Origin: Brasilonema sennae CENA114
Lineage (GTDB): Bacteria > Cyanobacteriota > Cyanobacteriia > Cyanobacteriales > Nostocaceae
NCBI RefSeq assembly: GCF_006968745.1
Contig: NZ_CP030118.1
Location: 3,670,674-3,734,673, forward strand
DNA: 64,000 nucleotides
Direction: 5' to 3'
The translations under genes were made by a program, and so were the position numbers. Positions 26,571 to 35,766 of this stretch are shown here, one piece after another. Under the pieces are notes generated by a model. The model saw only the letters and a program-made list of their open reading frames with translations, did not search any database and was not told where the DNA came from. The first letter of the stretch is position 1, and each line of letters begins with the position of its first letter.

Positions 26571-26903
26571 TCACGAAGCACTAACCTGCTGTTCAGTTCT
26601 TTGAGCTTTTAATACTCTTAAGCGTTGTACCAAAGGTGAAGGATTAGCAATCCATTCTTGGTAACGCTGTTCACGCCTGTTTGTCAAACGTGACAGGTAG
26701 GCATCCATCTGGGCACGATTGTGCAGATAATAAGTAATAGTAGCGTAAATCTGCTCTAAGCCCAGAGTAGGCAGATTAGCTGCAATTTCTTCCGGTGTGT
26801 ATCCTTCCAAATAATAATCAAGCACATTATCAATCCCAATGCGATGTCCTTTTAGACGAATATCATCGGGTGACAAAAAGTCAAAATAATCTTCTAATTG
26901 CAT
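26571..26903 (-). CDS. DUF433 family protein, antitoxin-like
   Basis: A 110-residue protein with the DUF433 pattern: a short strand region (LSPDDIRLKGHRIGIDNVL) then a winged-helix-like segment (YYLEGYTPEEIAANLPTLGLEQIYATITYYLHN). DUF433 proteins are commonly small DNA-binding antitoxins paired with PIN-like or DUF5615 toxins. No toxin gene adjoins it here, so it is either an orphan or a stand-alone regulator. It lies tail to tail with the NB-ARC/TPR gene, 80 bp apart. The family call is good, the role inferred. Confidence 0.75.
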   Translation of the reverse strand: MQLEDYFDFLSPDDIRLKGHRIGIDNVLDYYLEGYTPEEIAANLPTLGLEQIYATITYYLHNRAQMDAYLSRLTNRREQRYQEWIANPSPLVQRLRVLKAQRTEQQVSAS

Positions 26904-27129
26904 CGGTCTAAACTTGGCAAGATTCTGAGGTTATTTTAGCTTAACGCTATGACATAACAAAAAGCGATGCTCTGGATGAAACTACCACTAATCTGTCCAC
27001 CTAAACCTATCAAATCACGAGCATGCGATCGCTTTATCTTGAGCCATTGAAAGACGAGTTAAGTTATACATTGGTGCGCTAGGGGCTTTTCTCTTTTTCG
27101 TTACAAATCATATTGAAATATGCGCCTAA

Positions 27130-27181
27130 CACAACGCCAGGTGCTACAACGGGGGGAACCCCCGCAACGCACTGGCTCCCC
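27130..27181 (-). repeat. Dispersed repeat family R1, copy 2 (inverse)
   Basis: The reverse complement carries GGGGAGCCAGTGCGTTG, a GGGGTTCCCCCC core and AGCACCTGGCGTTGT, matching 22273-22324 except in the core. It lies 20 bp beyond the end of the alpha/beta hydrolase gene. Confidence 0.6.
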
Positions 27182-27201
27182 TACAGTAACTCACAGCAGA
27201 G

Positions 27202-28149
27202 TCACGACGAACTCATAACTGTAGACAAAACCCAATCACGCAACAAACGGTTCACCTCATCTGGTATCTCATCATGAGGACAATGACCTGCCTGCAAGAA
27301 GTATTCTGTTAGTTCAGGATAATATTGCCGAAACTTGTTTGAACGTTCTCTCGCACTTATCCAAGGATCAGCTTCTCCCCACAACTGTAACAGAGGACAA
27401 GTTAATTGCTTGAGCAGCGTATCAACTTTTTCCCCTTGAGGAGTGCTAAACACAGACAAAAATACATCCATAGCCCCAGAGTCGCAAGCAGGACGATAAA
27501 TTTCTTCTACTAATTGGTCTGTGATGGCACTTTTGTCAAGATAAACTTTCTCTAGAGTTTGGCGAATCACCCAAGGTTGTTTTATGTATTGAAATAAGAA
27601 AAACTGGGCTAAAGGCTGTTGCAAAATCCACTTGACAATTTCACCCAGGAGTTTTTGTAGCTTTTCATTTGGCTTGGGAGGCTCAATTTCAGATTGTAAA
27701 GCCTCTGGTTCTGGTGAAGGCTGGTTTTCGCTAAAAGGACCTGCACTGTTGAGCAAAACCAAACCTGCTGCTGCATCAGGGCGTTGTGCTGCAACACACA
27801 AGCTTGCATACCCTCCCAGGGAATTACCTGCTAAGACTGCCTTTTGACCAATCACTTCTGTAATAAAGTCATTGAGTTGGTCGCGCCACAAGTCACCACT
27901 GTATTCTAGTTTAGGTTTCGCAGAACGCCCAAATCCCAAAAGGTCAATCGCAAAAACTTCAAAATCGTTACACAATCCGCTGATGTTTTTGCGCCAGTGA
28001 TCCGTAGATGCACCAAAACCGTGTACCAATAATAAGGGAGGGCGTTGAATTTTTGGTTCTCCGGCTTTGACGTAATAAATGCTGTGCCCTCGCCACTGCC
28101 AATATTTACCAGGAATTGGGGTTGTAGAAGGGGCTGTTGTTCCCTGCAT
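27202..28149 (-). CDS. Alpha/beta hydrolase
   Basis: A 315-residue alpha/beta-hydrolase-fold protein. It has the oxyanion strand LLLVHGFGASTDHWR, the nucleophile elbow GNSLGGYASL (Ser), a cap region, the acidic residue near LLQLWGEADPW, and the catalytic His in QAGHCPHDEIPDEV. This group in cyanobacteria and chloroplasts includes pheophytinase-like and other esterases (WRGHSIYYVKAG is a typical opening), but the substrate cannot be assigned. The ATG at 28149 is followed by a short Thr/Pro-rich leader with no clear signal. It is monocistronic, between repeat-rich regions. Confidence 0.87.
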   Translation of the reverse strand: MQGTTAPSTTPIPGKYWQWRGHSIYYVKAGEPKIQRPPLLLVHGFGASTDHWRKNISGLCNDFEVFAIDLLGFGRSAKPKLEYSGDLWRDQLNDFITEVIGQKAVLAGNSLGGYASLCVAAQRPDAAAGLVLLNSAGPFSENQPSPEPEALQSEIEPPKPNEKLQKLLGEIVKWILQQPLAQFFLFQYIKQPWVIRQTLEKVYLDKSAITDQLVEEIYRPACDSGAMDVFLSVFSTPQGEKVDTLLKQLTCPLLQLWGEADPWISARERSNKFRQYYPELTEYFLQAGHCPHDEIPDEVNRLLRDWVLSTVMSSS

Positions 28150-28287
28150 GATATAAAGAAATGTTAAGTACCTTTTAATAATTATTCTAATACCAAGTTG
28201 CGGCTCTATTACCTCACCCCCGTTAACAAAGGTGCACTACCTGGGTTATTATTTATTGGATTTTCATCTGTTATAAACCAAAAAAAA

Positions 28288-28332
28288 TGACCTTCACGAA
28301 CCTAAAAAACCAAAAACGAACAGTGAAGGTCA
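28288..28332. repeat. 10-bp inverted repeat hairpin
   Basis: TGACCTTCAC (28288-28297) and GTGAAGGTCA (28323-28332) pair perfectly across a 25-nt A-rich loop. It is part of a 974-bp gene-free region (28150-29123) upstream of the hydrolase gene that is filled with short repeats. Confidence 0.5.
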
Positions 28333-28516
28333 CTCAATGTATTAGATCCATGCACCCCAGCTAGATTTGTGCATCCCAGATATATAGTTTTATATACGAA
28401 ATGGCTAATTTGTGTTAGGGGTTCATCCCCCTCAGTGCTATCTGCAGTAAAGCAGCAGGGAAGCATCGCCATCGCCTTCATCCCCTCCGCACAACACAAC
28501 TGCATAAGTTAATTTC

Positions 28517-28597
28517 CTTGGCATCTAATTAGTAAAAGAAAAAAAGATACAGATTATCCCTTACCAATTTTGGTGGGGGAATTTTTTAGATGCCAAG
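28517..28597. mobile_element. 81-bp MITE-like element R4, copy A
   Basis: It is bounded by perfect 12-bp terminal inverted repeats CTTGGCATCTAA and TTAGATGCCAAG. The interior is AT-rich (ATTATCCCTTACCAATTTTG). A second copy follows at 28698-28778, and the shared sequence extends left into CTGCATAAGTTAATTTCC, so a block longer than the element itself was duplicated. Confidence 0.6.
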
Positions 28598-28697
28598 CCT
28601 AAAGCCCGCCAGGGTTGCGTCGCCAGGGAATCCCTTAAAGACAATTTCTTAGTGCGAGCGCTTTCATCCCTTCCACACAACTGCATAAGTTAATTTC

Positions 28698-28778
28698 CCC
28701 AACATCTAATTAGATATAAGCAAAAAGATGCACATTATCCCTTGCCGATTTTGGTGAGGGATTTTTTTAGATGCCAAG
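28698..28778. mobile_element. 81-bp MITE-like element R4, copy B
   Basis: Same length and interior as copy A (ATTATCCCTTGCCGATTTTG), with an intact right end TTAGATGCCAAG and a degraded left end (CCAACATCTAA). It lies 100 bp to the right of copy A in the same orientation. Both are preceded by CTGCATAAGTTAATTTCC. Confidence 0.55.
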
Positions 28779-28887
28779 TTGCCAAAAAAGTTGAATCGAA
28801 TCGTTCTCATGATGAATTCGCAAACAATTTCTCGCCATCTCTATCCCGTTTGGTACTGGTTAATACGCGCGTTGCATTCATACGTTT

Positions 28888-28992
28888 CACCTCACCCTCG
28901 GTTTTTGCGTAGCAAAAATCTTTCCCTCTCCTTAGGCGAGCCGCGCTTGTTGCAGCTGGCGTGAGGGATGCCCGACAGGGCAGGGTGAGGTT
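28888..28992. mobile_element. MITE-like palindromic element R2, copy 2
   Basis: ACCTCACCCTCG at the left and CAGGGTGAGGTTT at the right, with AAATCTTTCCCTCTCCTTA and GAGGGATGCCCGACAGGG inside, as in the copy at 22533-22618. A GC-rich insert (GGCGAGCCGCGCTTGTTGC...) interrupts the central stem. Confidence 0.55.
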
Positions 28993-29123
28993 TTTGAACA
29001 CAACTTGATATCTATCAGTTAATACTTTCCTTACACAGGACTTCACGTACGAGCAGATACTTTCCAGATACATTTCATGTCGAAAAAATGGTGTTAATTT
29101 TTGTCTTTTAATGTAAAAATTTA

Positions 29124-29672
29124 CTATTGATCGTTTTTTTGCTCAGGCTTTTCTTTCTGCGGTGAATCACTTTCGTCAACTTTTTGGGTGTTACCTGCTT
29201 TTACCCAACCTTCTTGTTTACCATCTTCTTTTTCTTCACCTTCAGTGCGAATTTTTTGCCAGGCTTTATCTTGGCTTTCTTGCAAAACGATAACTTTTGA
29301 ATTAAACCCAACCCCACCAATACGTTCAGCTTCTTGCTTTGGTTCTCCTCGCAAAATTAAGCCTTGCTTCCAGGTGATACGCGCACGGTAAGCTCCAGGT
29401 GGTAATGATTTTGCAGATGGGGTAGGCTTGGGTGTTGGTTTGGCTGAGGCTTTAGGTTTAACCGCAACCGTAGAAGTTTCTTTGGTTCCTTTAGGGACAG
29501 TTTTTGGATTTTCTCCTTTCACAGAGGGGCTATCATTAACATAAATTGGTTTTGGGGGGATTATAGTAGTTCGATTTATCACATATAAAGCAGTCGCAAA
29601 TCCGCCCCCAGCTAAAATAGCGATCGCCAATAAAATCCCAAGCGTATATTTCAGTACGTTCACAATCACCAT
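29124..29672 (-). CDS. Membrane-anchored SH3 domain protein
   Basis: A 182-residue protein with one N-terminal membrane anchor (about 6-30, YTLGILLAIAILAGGGFATALYV), a Ser/Thr/Pro/Lys-rich stalk (about 40-95), and an extracytoplasmic SH3b-type domain (about 97-165, YRARITWKQGLILRGEPKQEAERIGGVGFNSKVIVL) ending in a charged tail. Bacterial SH3 domains often bind peptidoglycan or peptides, so a cell-wall-associated role is likely but not specific. It is 195 bp from the ycf46 gene on the same strand, in the order ycf46 then SH3, so co-transcription is possible. Confidence 0.78.
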   Translation of the reverse strand: MVIVNVLKYTLGILLAIAILAGGGFATALYVINRTTIIPPKPIYVNDSPSVKGENPKTVPKGTKETSTVAVKPKASAKPTPKPTPSAKSLPPGAYRARITWKQGLILRGEPKQEAERIGGVGFNSKVIVLQESQDKAWQKIRTEGEEKEDGKQEGWVKAGNTQKVDESDSPQKEKPEQKNDQ

Positions 29673-29766
29673 AGTCAGAACCTCACACTACAAATTTTGA
29701 ATTATATAGCAGGAAATAGGGAACAGTGAACAGTAAACAAGAGGTGGACTTTGTTCGTTTCCTACC

Positions 29767-29810
29767 TGATAACTGATAACTGGTAACTGGTAACTGGTAA
29801 CTGCCAACTG
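29767..29810. repeat. Heptanucleotide tandem repeat (STRR)
   Basis: Consecutive TGATAAC and TGGTAAC units (about five) followed by TGCCAAC. Short 7-bp tandemly repeated repetitive sequences are characteristic of filamentous cyanobacteria. Confidence 0.7.
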
Positions 29811-29867
29811 CTATAAATTATGAATTATGAAATTTCTGATTCTTCATAATTCATAACTGCGAACTTA

Positions 29868-31382
29868 TTATTGGGGCTGGCGTTGAATGCGATCGCTTAA
29901 AGGACTATGCTTGGAAGCCAAACGCGCCCTACCAGCTGCTGCCCATTCTTGCAATTTCTGAATTTGTTCTGTGGCAGTTCGTGCTAGTGGTATAATCTGA
30001 CTGGCAGATTCTAAAACATCATCGGTCGTAAAGTCGCGATTTTGGCTAAATCCAATGTGCATTGCTTCAATCAAAGTTTGCTCAATTTCTGCGCCAGAAA
30101 AATCGGGTGTTTCGTAAGCTAATCTGTCAATATCGTAATTTTTAAAGTTATGGGCGCGCAGTCGAGATAAATGTACATTAAAAATGGCTTTTCTTTCTTC
30201 TTGGCTGGGTAAACCAACAAAGAAAATTTCATCCAAGCGTCCTTTTCGCAGCATTTCTGGTGGTAATGCTTGAATATCGTTCGCAGTCGCAACAACAAAC
30301 ACAGGTGAGGTTTTCTCGGCTAACCAGGTAATAAATGTACCAAAAACACGACTCGTGGTTCCCGCATCACCTTTGCTACCAAGTCCGGAAAAGGCTTTGT
30401 CAATCTCATCTATCCACAAAACGCAAGGTGCAAGGGCTTCGGCGACTTGTATCATTTGTCGTGTGCGAGATTCAGATTCACCCACCAAACCCCCAAATAA
30501 TCTTCCCACATCCAGACGCAACAAAGGTAAATGCCAGTGATGAGCGATCGCCTTGGCTGTTAACGATTTTCCCGTCCCCTGAATTCCCACCAACATTAAA
30601 CCACGGGGATGCGGTAAACCATATTGTCGCGCCCTTTCGGTAAATGCACCACCCCGACGCAAAAGCCAATCTTTCAGGTTATCTAGTCCACCAATATCAG
30701 AAATTTGCTCTGTGGCTGGGTAAAAGTCGAGGATTTGGGTTTGGCGAATTGTTTGGCGCTTTTCTTCCAAAACCAAGTCTACATCTTCTGGCTGCAATTC
30801 TCCGTGAGTGGCGATCGCTCTTGCTAAAACCCGACGAATGCGTTCCATCGAGAGTCCTTGACAGGAGCGCACCAAGTCATCTAACACTTTAGTAGGAAGA
30901 GAGTGACCAGTAGCAGCTAACAAGCGTTCGACTTCTATTTTAATTTCGGCTGCTGCGGGTAAGGGAAATTCCAGAACAGTGAGAACTTCTGTTAAGTCGT
31001 CGGGAATCGCAATTTTTGGAGATAGTAAGACGATATTTTTTGGCTGAGACTTGAGGAGTCGGGCGAAGTTGCGGAGTTTGCGGGCGATCGCCACATCTTC
31101 TAAAAACCGATGGTAATCTCGTAAAATAAACACCGCAGGCGCAGAAGCTGGCAGTTTTTCCACCAATTCCAAAGCTTGTAGAGGGTTACGACGACCAAAA
31201 CCCGCATCATTCGGATTACCTTGGTAACCATCCACAAAATCCCAAGTATACACTGGACGGTTACCCTGATTCGCAGCTTCTTCCCGGATAGCGCTTTCAA
31301 CCCGTTCCTCTTCGTATGTTGGGATGTAAATCAAAGGGTAGCGGGCGCGTAGTAGCAGTTTAAATTCGTCACGGAAGCTCAT
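29868..31382 (-). CDS. Ycf46-like AAA+ ATPase
   Basis: A 504-residue AAA+ protein of the Ycf46 family, conserved in cyanobacteria and red-lineage plastids. The N-terminal Ycf46 region (MSFRDEFKLLLRARYPLIYIPTYEE; VFILRDYHRFL) precedes the AAA module: Walker A VGIQGTGKSLTAKA, Walker B CVLWIDEIDKAF, sensor 1 FVVATANDI, arginine finger region LRKGRLDEIFFVGLP, and lid FSGAEIEQTLIEAM. In Synechocystis the homologue slr0374 has been linked to the CO2-limitation response. The precise substrate is unknown. The ATG at 31382 gives the conserved MSFRDEF start. Confidence 0.92.
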   Translation of the reverse strand: MSFRDEFKLLLRARYPLIYIPTYEEERVESAIREEAANQGNRPVYTWDFVDGYQGNPNDAGFGRRNPLQALELVEKLPASAPAVFILRDYHRFLEDVAIARKLRNFARLLKSQPKNIVLLSPKIAIPDDLTEVLTVLEFPLPAAAEIKIEVERLLAATGHSLPTKVLDDLVRSCQGLSMERIRRVLARAIATHGELQPEDVDLVLEEKRQTIRQTQILDFYPATEQISDIGGLDNLKDWLLRRGGAFTERARQYGLPHPRGLMLVGIQGTGKSLTAKAIAHHWHLPLLRLDVGRLFGGLVGESESRTRQMIQVAEALAPCVLWIDEIDKAFSGLGSKGDAGTTSRVFGTFITWLAEKTSPVFVVATANDIQALPPEMLRKGRLDEIFFVGLPSQEERKAIFNVHLSRLRAHNFKNYDIDRLAYETPDFSGAEIEQTLIEAMHIGFSQNRDFTTDDVLESASQIIPLARTATEQIQKLQEWAAAGRARLASKHSPLSDRIQRQPQ

Positions 31383-31705
31383 AAGTAGATGTTAGAAGTA
31401 TGTTGTTAGTTCTTTCTCTCATTGTTAAGGGTTGTCATGCGTCTAACAACTTTTTCTGTTTCCTGTGTTTCGCGATCGTTCAATCCACGCCTCGCAGTTA
31501 CAAAAAAATGTATCTTTCTTGACAATGGAATAGGTAAAAAAATATTTGGAAATTTTAATCCTTTGATAATTAAGTATTAAAATAAAAATGCCCTAATTAA
31601 TATTAACTAAGAATATTTTTTCATCCTTTTGGAGAAGCTCACGATTGATTGATTGCAAGCATGTAGTTAATATCACTTCTTCGTTTTCGGAACAAGAGCA
31701 CTACC
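31383..31705. other. Divergent intergenic region between ycf46 and COP23 genes
   Basis: 323 bp, AT-rich, with one CGATCG-containing stretch near 31473. It must carry the promoters of both divergent genes. I see no hairpin, repeat or recognisable operator in it. Confidence 0.4.
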
Positions 31706-32224
31706 ATGAATGCCAAATTATTTGCAAATATCCTAGCTGCCAGTGCGATCGCACTTGGCTATTTTACTACTATAATTCACCCTACCTATGCTCAAGTTAA
31801 TACATACTTTTGTGGTGTAAATAGGGATGGCGTACCAACAACATACGCTCGCAACGCCTTAGGGAGAAAAATTCCACTCATTAGCTGGCAAAGAAATTGG
31901 AATAATAAATTTTCCCAAAGAGCACGTTGTGAGGCTGTTTCTGCGAGATTTCAAACTGCTTCTGTTGACGGTGTGCTAAACTATCTCACAACTGGAACCA
32001 TGAATGGTCAAAAGGTTTTATGTGCCGCCAGTCGATATGGTGGAACTTGTAACTATTTGTTACTCACACTCAGAGCAAGTGACGATGCAAGCCAAGTGAT
32101 TGAAAATCTCAGACAAATGGGTTACACCGCTAGTGGTCCGATTGTTCAATCTGATGATGAATCTCATCAAACCTATATTGATATGAATCAATTACTCAGG
32201 GAGGAGCGCAGTGACGCTGAGTAA
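31706..32224 (+). CDS. COP23-domain secreted protein
   Basis: A 172-residue protein with a signal peptide (MNAKLFANILAASAIALGYFTTIIHPTYA) and a COP23 (circadian oscillating polypeptide) domain: YFCGVNRDGVPTTYAR, IPLISWQRNW, RCEAVSARFQ, LNYLTTGTMNGQKVLCAA and GTCNYLLLTLR, with conserved cysteines. COP23 was first described as a rhythmic membrane-associated protein of a unicellular cyanobacterium; its molecular role is unknown. The gene precedes a secreted protease/TPR gene by about 365 bp on the same strand. Confidence 0.85.
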   Translation: MNAKLFANILAASAIALGYFTTIIHPTYAQVNTYFCGVNRDGVPTTYARNALGRKIPLISWQRNWNNKFSQRARCEAVSARFQTASVDGVLNYLTTGTMNGQKVLCAASRYGGTCNYLLLTLRASDDASQVIENLRQMGYTASGPIVQSDDESHQTYIDMNQLLREERSDAE

Positions 32225-32293
32225 GGTATCCTAGTTTGGATACGTCAAACTTTCGTGGTTCGCGCTTAGTGAGATAGCAAGATCAAAACAGTG

Positions 32294-32418
32294 GTCAATC
32301 AATTTTGGATTTAGGATTTTAGATTTTGGATTAACTCCACCGGCTTCGGCTGCGCTCAGCCCAAGCTAAGAGTGCGGAGCTTGAGGCGGAACAAAGTCCG
32401 TCAATCAATTTTGGATTT
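32294..32418. repeat. Direct repeats and STRR tract after the COP23 gene
   Basis: GTCAATCAATTTTGGATTT occurs at 32294-32312 and again at 32400-32418. Each copy runs into a degenerate 7-bp tract (GATTTTAGATTTTGG; GATTTGAGATTTGAG). Between the two lies a GC-rich stretch (CCACCGGCTTCGGCTGCGCTC), giving the look of an insertion into an STRR tract. Confidence 0.55.
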
Positions 32419-32589
32419 GCGATTTGAGATTTGAGATTGAGGAATTTTGCTAAAGTTCAGGATTTCAAAGAGTTCAATCGCTTCTAGTCTTACGAGTTAA
32501 CCCAATCTAAAATCGGCTTTTCTTTAATCTAAAATAGTTTCGGTCAGATTTTCCTATAAATCAATTGACATTAATTGGGATATGAGCAA

Positions 32590-35500
32590 ATGAATTGTCG
32601 GTTACTGGCTTTGATTGTCTGGATGGGGACGTTATGGATGCTACCAGTACAAAGTCTTCCTCTAAATATTTCTAGTGCCAAACTATTTGCTCAGCAGCAA
32701 GTCTCACAATTGTCACAAGAACAATTGCGGAAACTTGCTCAATCTATTACTGTCAAAATTATTTCAGGGAACAACGGCGGTTCTGGGATTTTGATTCAGA
32801 AAGAAGGTCAACTGTATACAGTTCTCACCAGTCGGCACGTTCTGGAAACAGGCAAACAACATCTGATCTATACATCCGATGGTCGAAATTATCCGGCACA
32901 GTTGCTCAAGGATGTTAATTATGATAACAAAGACTTGAGTGTATTACAGCTTCGTGCACCAGGAAACTACGCCATAGCCTCCTTAGGAAATTCCTCAACC
33001 TTACAAGAAGGCGATCAACTATTAGCTGCAGGGTTTCCTTTTGAAGAGAATTCATCTGTGTCAAGGCAGATGATTACAACGAGTGGGCGTGTTTCCCTGT
33101 TGCTAGAACGCCCTTTGAAAGGGGGATACCGGATTGGATACACCAATGAAATTGAAAAGGGCATGAGCGGCGGACCGGTGTTAAATAATGAAGGTAAGGT
33201 TATTGGTGTCAATGGTATTCATGCTCAACCTCTGTGGGGCGATCCTTATATGTACGAGGATGGCTCTCAACCTAATGATGCCTTACGTGAACGGATGAAA
33301 CGCTCAAGTTGGGGAGTCCCCATTGAAACATTAGCGCAGTTCGACCCCCCAATTATTCCACCAGAAATCCCTCAAGCAAGAAATACACTTAAACAAGCAG
33401 CACCAAACTCGACGCCCTTGGTGGCAAGTCTGGTAGACAAGATTGCCCAAGAAATTACGGTGTTAATTAGTTGGGAAAGCAGTCATGGCTCGGGAGTGAT
33501 TGTTAATAAGCAAGGTAACACATATTACGTCCTCACCGCTGGTCATGTGGTGCGAAACAAGAACAACTTGAAAATTGTTACCCCAGATAATCAGCAGTAT
33601 TCAGTCAACACAACGGGGGTGAAAACCTGGGAAGGGACAGATTTAGCTTTGTTGGAATTCACCAGCAACCAAACTTACCAAGTGGCGACTCTGGCTGATT
33701 ATGACTTGGAAAATGAAGACAGAATCGTTTTTGTGTCTGGAATCCCGACATCTGAGGATCCTACTACACAAGCAAAACGTCAATTTAGTGCTGGCTTGCT
33801 TTATGGTGGGGGAATTGATCGCGTTAAAGATTCTCGTTCTTTTGCTTTTGGTTATGAACTGGTTTATACTAATTCCACCGATAAAGGTATGAGTGGTAGC
33901 CCAGTGTTAGATAGTTTGGGTCGAGTCATTGGGATTCATACAGCAGCAGAAGGTGAACCAACTTTAATTAAACAAAAAACTGGTGACGCACGGGAAATTC
34001 AACTAGGTTACAGTTTGGGTGTGCCAATTCATACGTTTTTGGCACTGGTACAACAAGATAAATTGGAACTCAATCTTAAGAAACACACGACTTTGCCACC
34101 GCGATTGAGCGCTCCACAGCAAGATGCAATAATCTCATCTGCTCTGAATGTAGCATCACCGAAAGACAATTCGGATGAATTTGAGTGGCTTAGTTATGGA
34201 AATAAATTGTTGCGATCGCAAAAGTATGAAAAAGCAGTAGATGCTTTTGACAAAGCCATCAAAATCAAGCCAGACTTTTATCAAGCTTGGTATGCACGGG
34301 GACGCGCACAACGTCTACTGCAAAAATATAAAGACGCACTTGAATCTTTTAACAAAGCAAGAGCGTATAATCGAACATACGATCCAGCTTGGCGTGAACT
34401 TGGTGATACGCTTTTTGCCTTGAATCGATACGAAGAAGCACGCCAAGCTTTGGAGAAAGTGATTTCACTCAAGCCAGATGAGTTCATGGCTTATCGAGGA
34501 CTATGTAGTGTTTTGGGTGAATTAGGAAATTACTCAAAAGCGATTAAGGCTTGCGATCAAGCGATTAAAATTAATCCTCAGCCTTTGCAGTATATTCTTC
34601 GGGGTGAAACTTTAACTACTATTGGAGACACCACCCAAGCAATTAAAGATTTTAACGAAGCTTTGCGGCTTCAACCTGATAATCCCTTTGCATATCGACG
34701 ACGTGGAATCGCCAAGTCTAACGAAGAAAATTATCAAGGAGCACTTGAGGATTTAAATAAGGCTATCACTCTTCAAGGTGATAATGGCTATGCCTACGTT
34801 GATCGCGGCATAGTTTACGCCATGATGGGAAACCGCAAAGCATTCATCAAAGATTTCGAGACAGCACTGCGCCTTGAACCTGACTCAGCAGCTATTTTTA
34901 ATAAGCGCGGTATTGCGCATTCTATTTTACAAGATGACAAGGGTGCTATTGAAGATTACACCGCAGCGATTCGCTTTGCTCCGGAATCAGCTTATATTTA
35001 TTACAAAAAGCTGGGCGATGTGCGGACTGTTCAGAAAGACTACAAAACAGCAATGGAAAACTATAGCGAAGCAATACGCCTAGAACGAAACTATGCTCCC
35101 GCTTATGTTGGTCGAGGAATTGTCAATGCTATGATGGCTTCCCAACAGGGATTTACAGAAGATTTCGACACCGCTTTGCGACTCCAGCCTGATAACGCGT
35201 GGTTTTATAGTGAACGAGGAAAGGCTCGATTTATCCTCAAAGATCAACAAGGAGCAATTGCAGATTACAACAAAGCCATCGGTCTTTTTCCTCAATTAGC
35301 ACATTTGTACTACACCTTGCGGGGTAACGCGCGACAGGAACAGAAAGACTATACTGGAGCGATCGCAGATTACAACGAAGCAATTCGCCTCAAACCAGAT
35401 TTCGCTTTAGCTTACAACAACCGGGGTTTGGTGCGTGTGCAACAAGAAGATAAGATAGGGGCTATCGCCCCCGCAAATCAATCTATTCGCCTCAACTCCA

Positions 35501-35766
35501 ACATACCCACTGTGTTATACATCAATCCAGAGTCTTTGCAGAAGACACAAAATGCCAAAGACTACGAAAAGGCGATCGCCGATTTTACACAAGCCATTCG
35601 CCTCAAGCCAGATCTTGCCTTAGCTTACAACAACCGGGGTTTAGTGCGTTTGCAAGAGAAAGACGACAAAGGAGCGATAGAGGATTTCAAGCAAGCCATG
35701 CGTCTTAACCCAGATCTTGCAGAAGCTTACAATAAAGAAGGTTTTTCACGTCTTTTTCAAAATTAG
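32590..35766 (+). CDS. Exported protein with two trypsin-like protease domains and a TPR array
   Basis: About 1058 residues. A signal peptide (MNCRLLALIVWMGTLWMLPVQS) is followed by two S1/HtrA-like domains in tandem. Domain 1 has LTSRHVLE (His), NKDLSVLQL (Asp) and KGMSGGPVL (Ser). Domain 2 has LTAGHVVR, GTDLALLEF and KGMSGSPVL. Both triads look intact. From about residue 530 come some 14 TPRs (YEKAVDAFDKAIKIKPDFYQAWYARG type). Such exported serine protease-TPR proteins are frequent in filamentous cyanobacteria and may process or scaffold periplasmic proteins. The frame opens at TTG 32575; ATG 32590 gives a normal signal peptide. Confidence 0.85.
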   Translation: MNCRLLALIVWMGTLWMLPVQSLPLNISSAKLFAQQQVSQLSQEQLRKLAQSITVKIISGNNGGSGILIQKEGQLYTVLTSRHVLETGKQHLIYTSDGRNYPAQLLKDVNYDNKDLSVLQLRAPGNYAIASLGNSSTLQEGDQLLAAGFPFEENSSVSRQMITTSGRVSLLLERPLKGGYRIGYTNEIEKGMSGGPVLNNEGKVIGVNGIHAQPLWGDPYMYEDGSQPNDALRERMKRSSWGVPIETLAQFDPPIIPPEIPQARNTLKQAAPNSTPLVASLVDKIAQEITVLISWESSHGSGVIVNKQGNTYYVLTAGHVVRNKNNLKIVTPDNQQYSVNTTGVKTWEGTDLALLEFTSNQTYQVATLADYDLENEDRIVFVSGIPTSEDPTTQAKRQFSAGLLYGGGIDRVKDSRSFAFGYELVYTNSTDKGMSGSPVLDSLGRVIGIHTAAEGEPTLIKQKTGDAREIQLGYSLGVPIHTFLALVQQDKLELNLKKHTTLPPRLSAPQQDAIISSALNVASPKDNSDEFEWLSYGNKLLRSQKYEKAVDAFDKAIKIKPDFYQAWYARGRAQRLLQKYKDALESFNKARAYNRTYDPAWRELGDTLFALNRYEEARQALEKVISLKPDEFMAYRGLCSVLGELGNYSKAIKACDQAIKINPQPLQYILRGETLTTIGDTTQAIKDFNEALRLQPDNPFAYRRRGIAKSNEENYQGALEDLNKAITLQGDNGYAYVDRGIVYAMMGNRKAFIKDFETALRLEPDSAAIFNKRGIAHSILQDDKGAIEDYTAAIRFAPESAYIYYKKLGDVRTVQKDYKTAMENYSEAIRLERNYAPAYVGRGIVNAMMASQQGFTEDFDTALRLQPDNAWFYSERGKARFILKDQQGAIADYNKAIGLFPQLAHLYYTLRGNARQEQKDYTGAIADYNEAIRLKPDFALAYNNRGLVRVQQEDKIGAIAPANQSIRLNSNIPTVLYINPESLQKTQNAKDYEKAIADFTQAIRLKPDLALAYNNRGLVRLQEKDDKGAIEDFKQAMRLNPDLAEAYNKEGFSRLFQN

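Noticed and set aside
26714..26730. GGCACGATTGTGC inside the DUF433 gene as a sigma-54 promoter
   Set aside because: GG to GC spacing is one base short and the site is intragenic with no gene oriented to use it.
28302..29073. Short minus-strand ORFs in the 28.3-29.1 kb repeat region
   Set aside because: They are built from repeat sequence, show no conserved motif and lack convincing starts.
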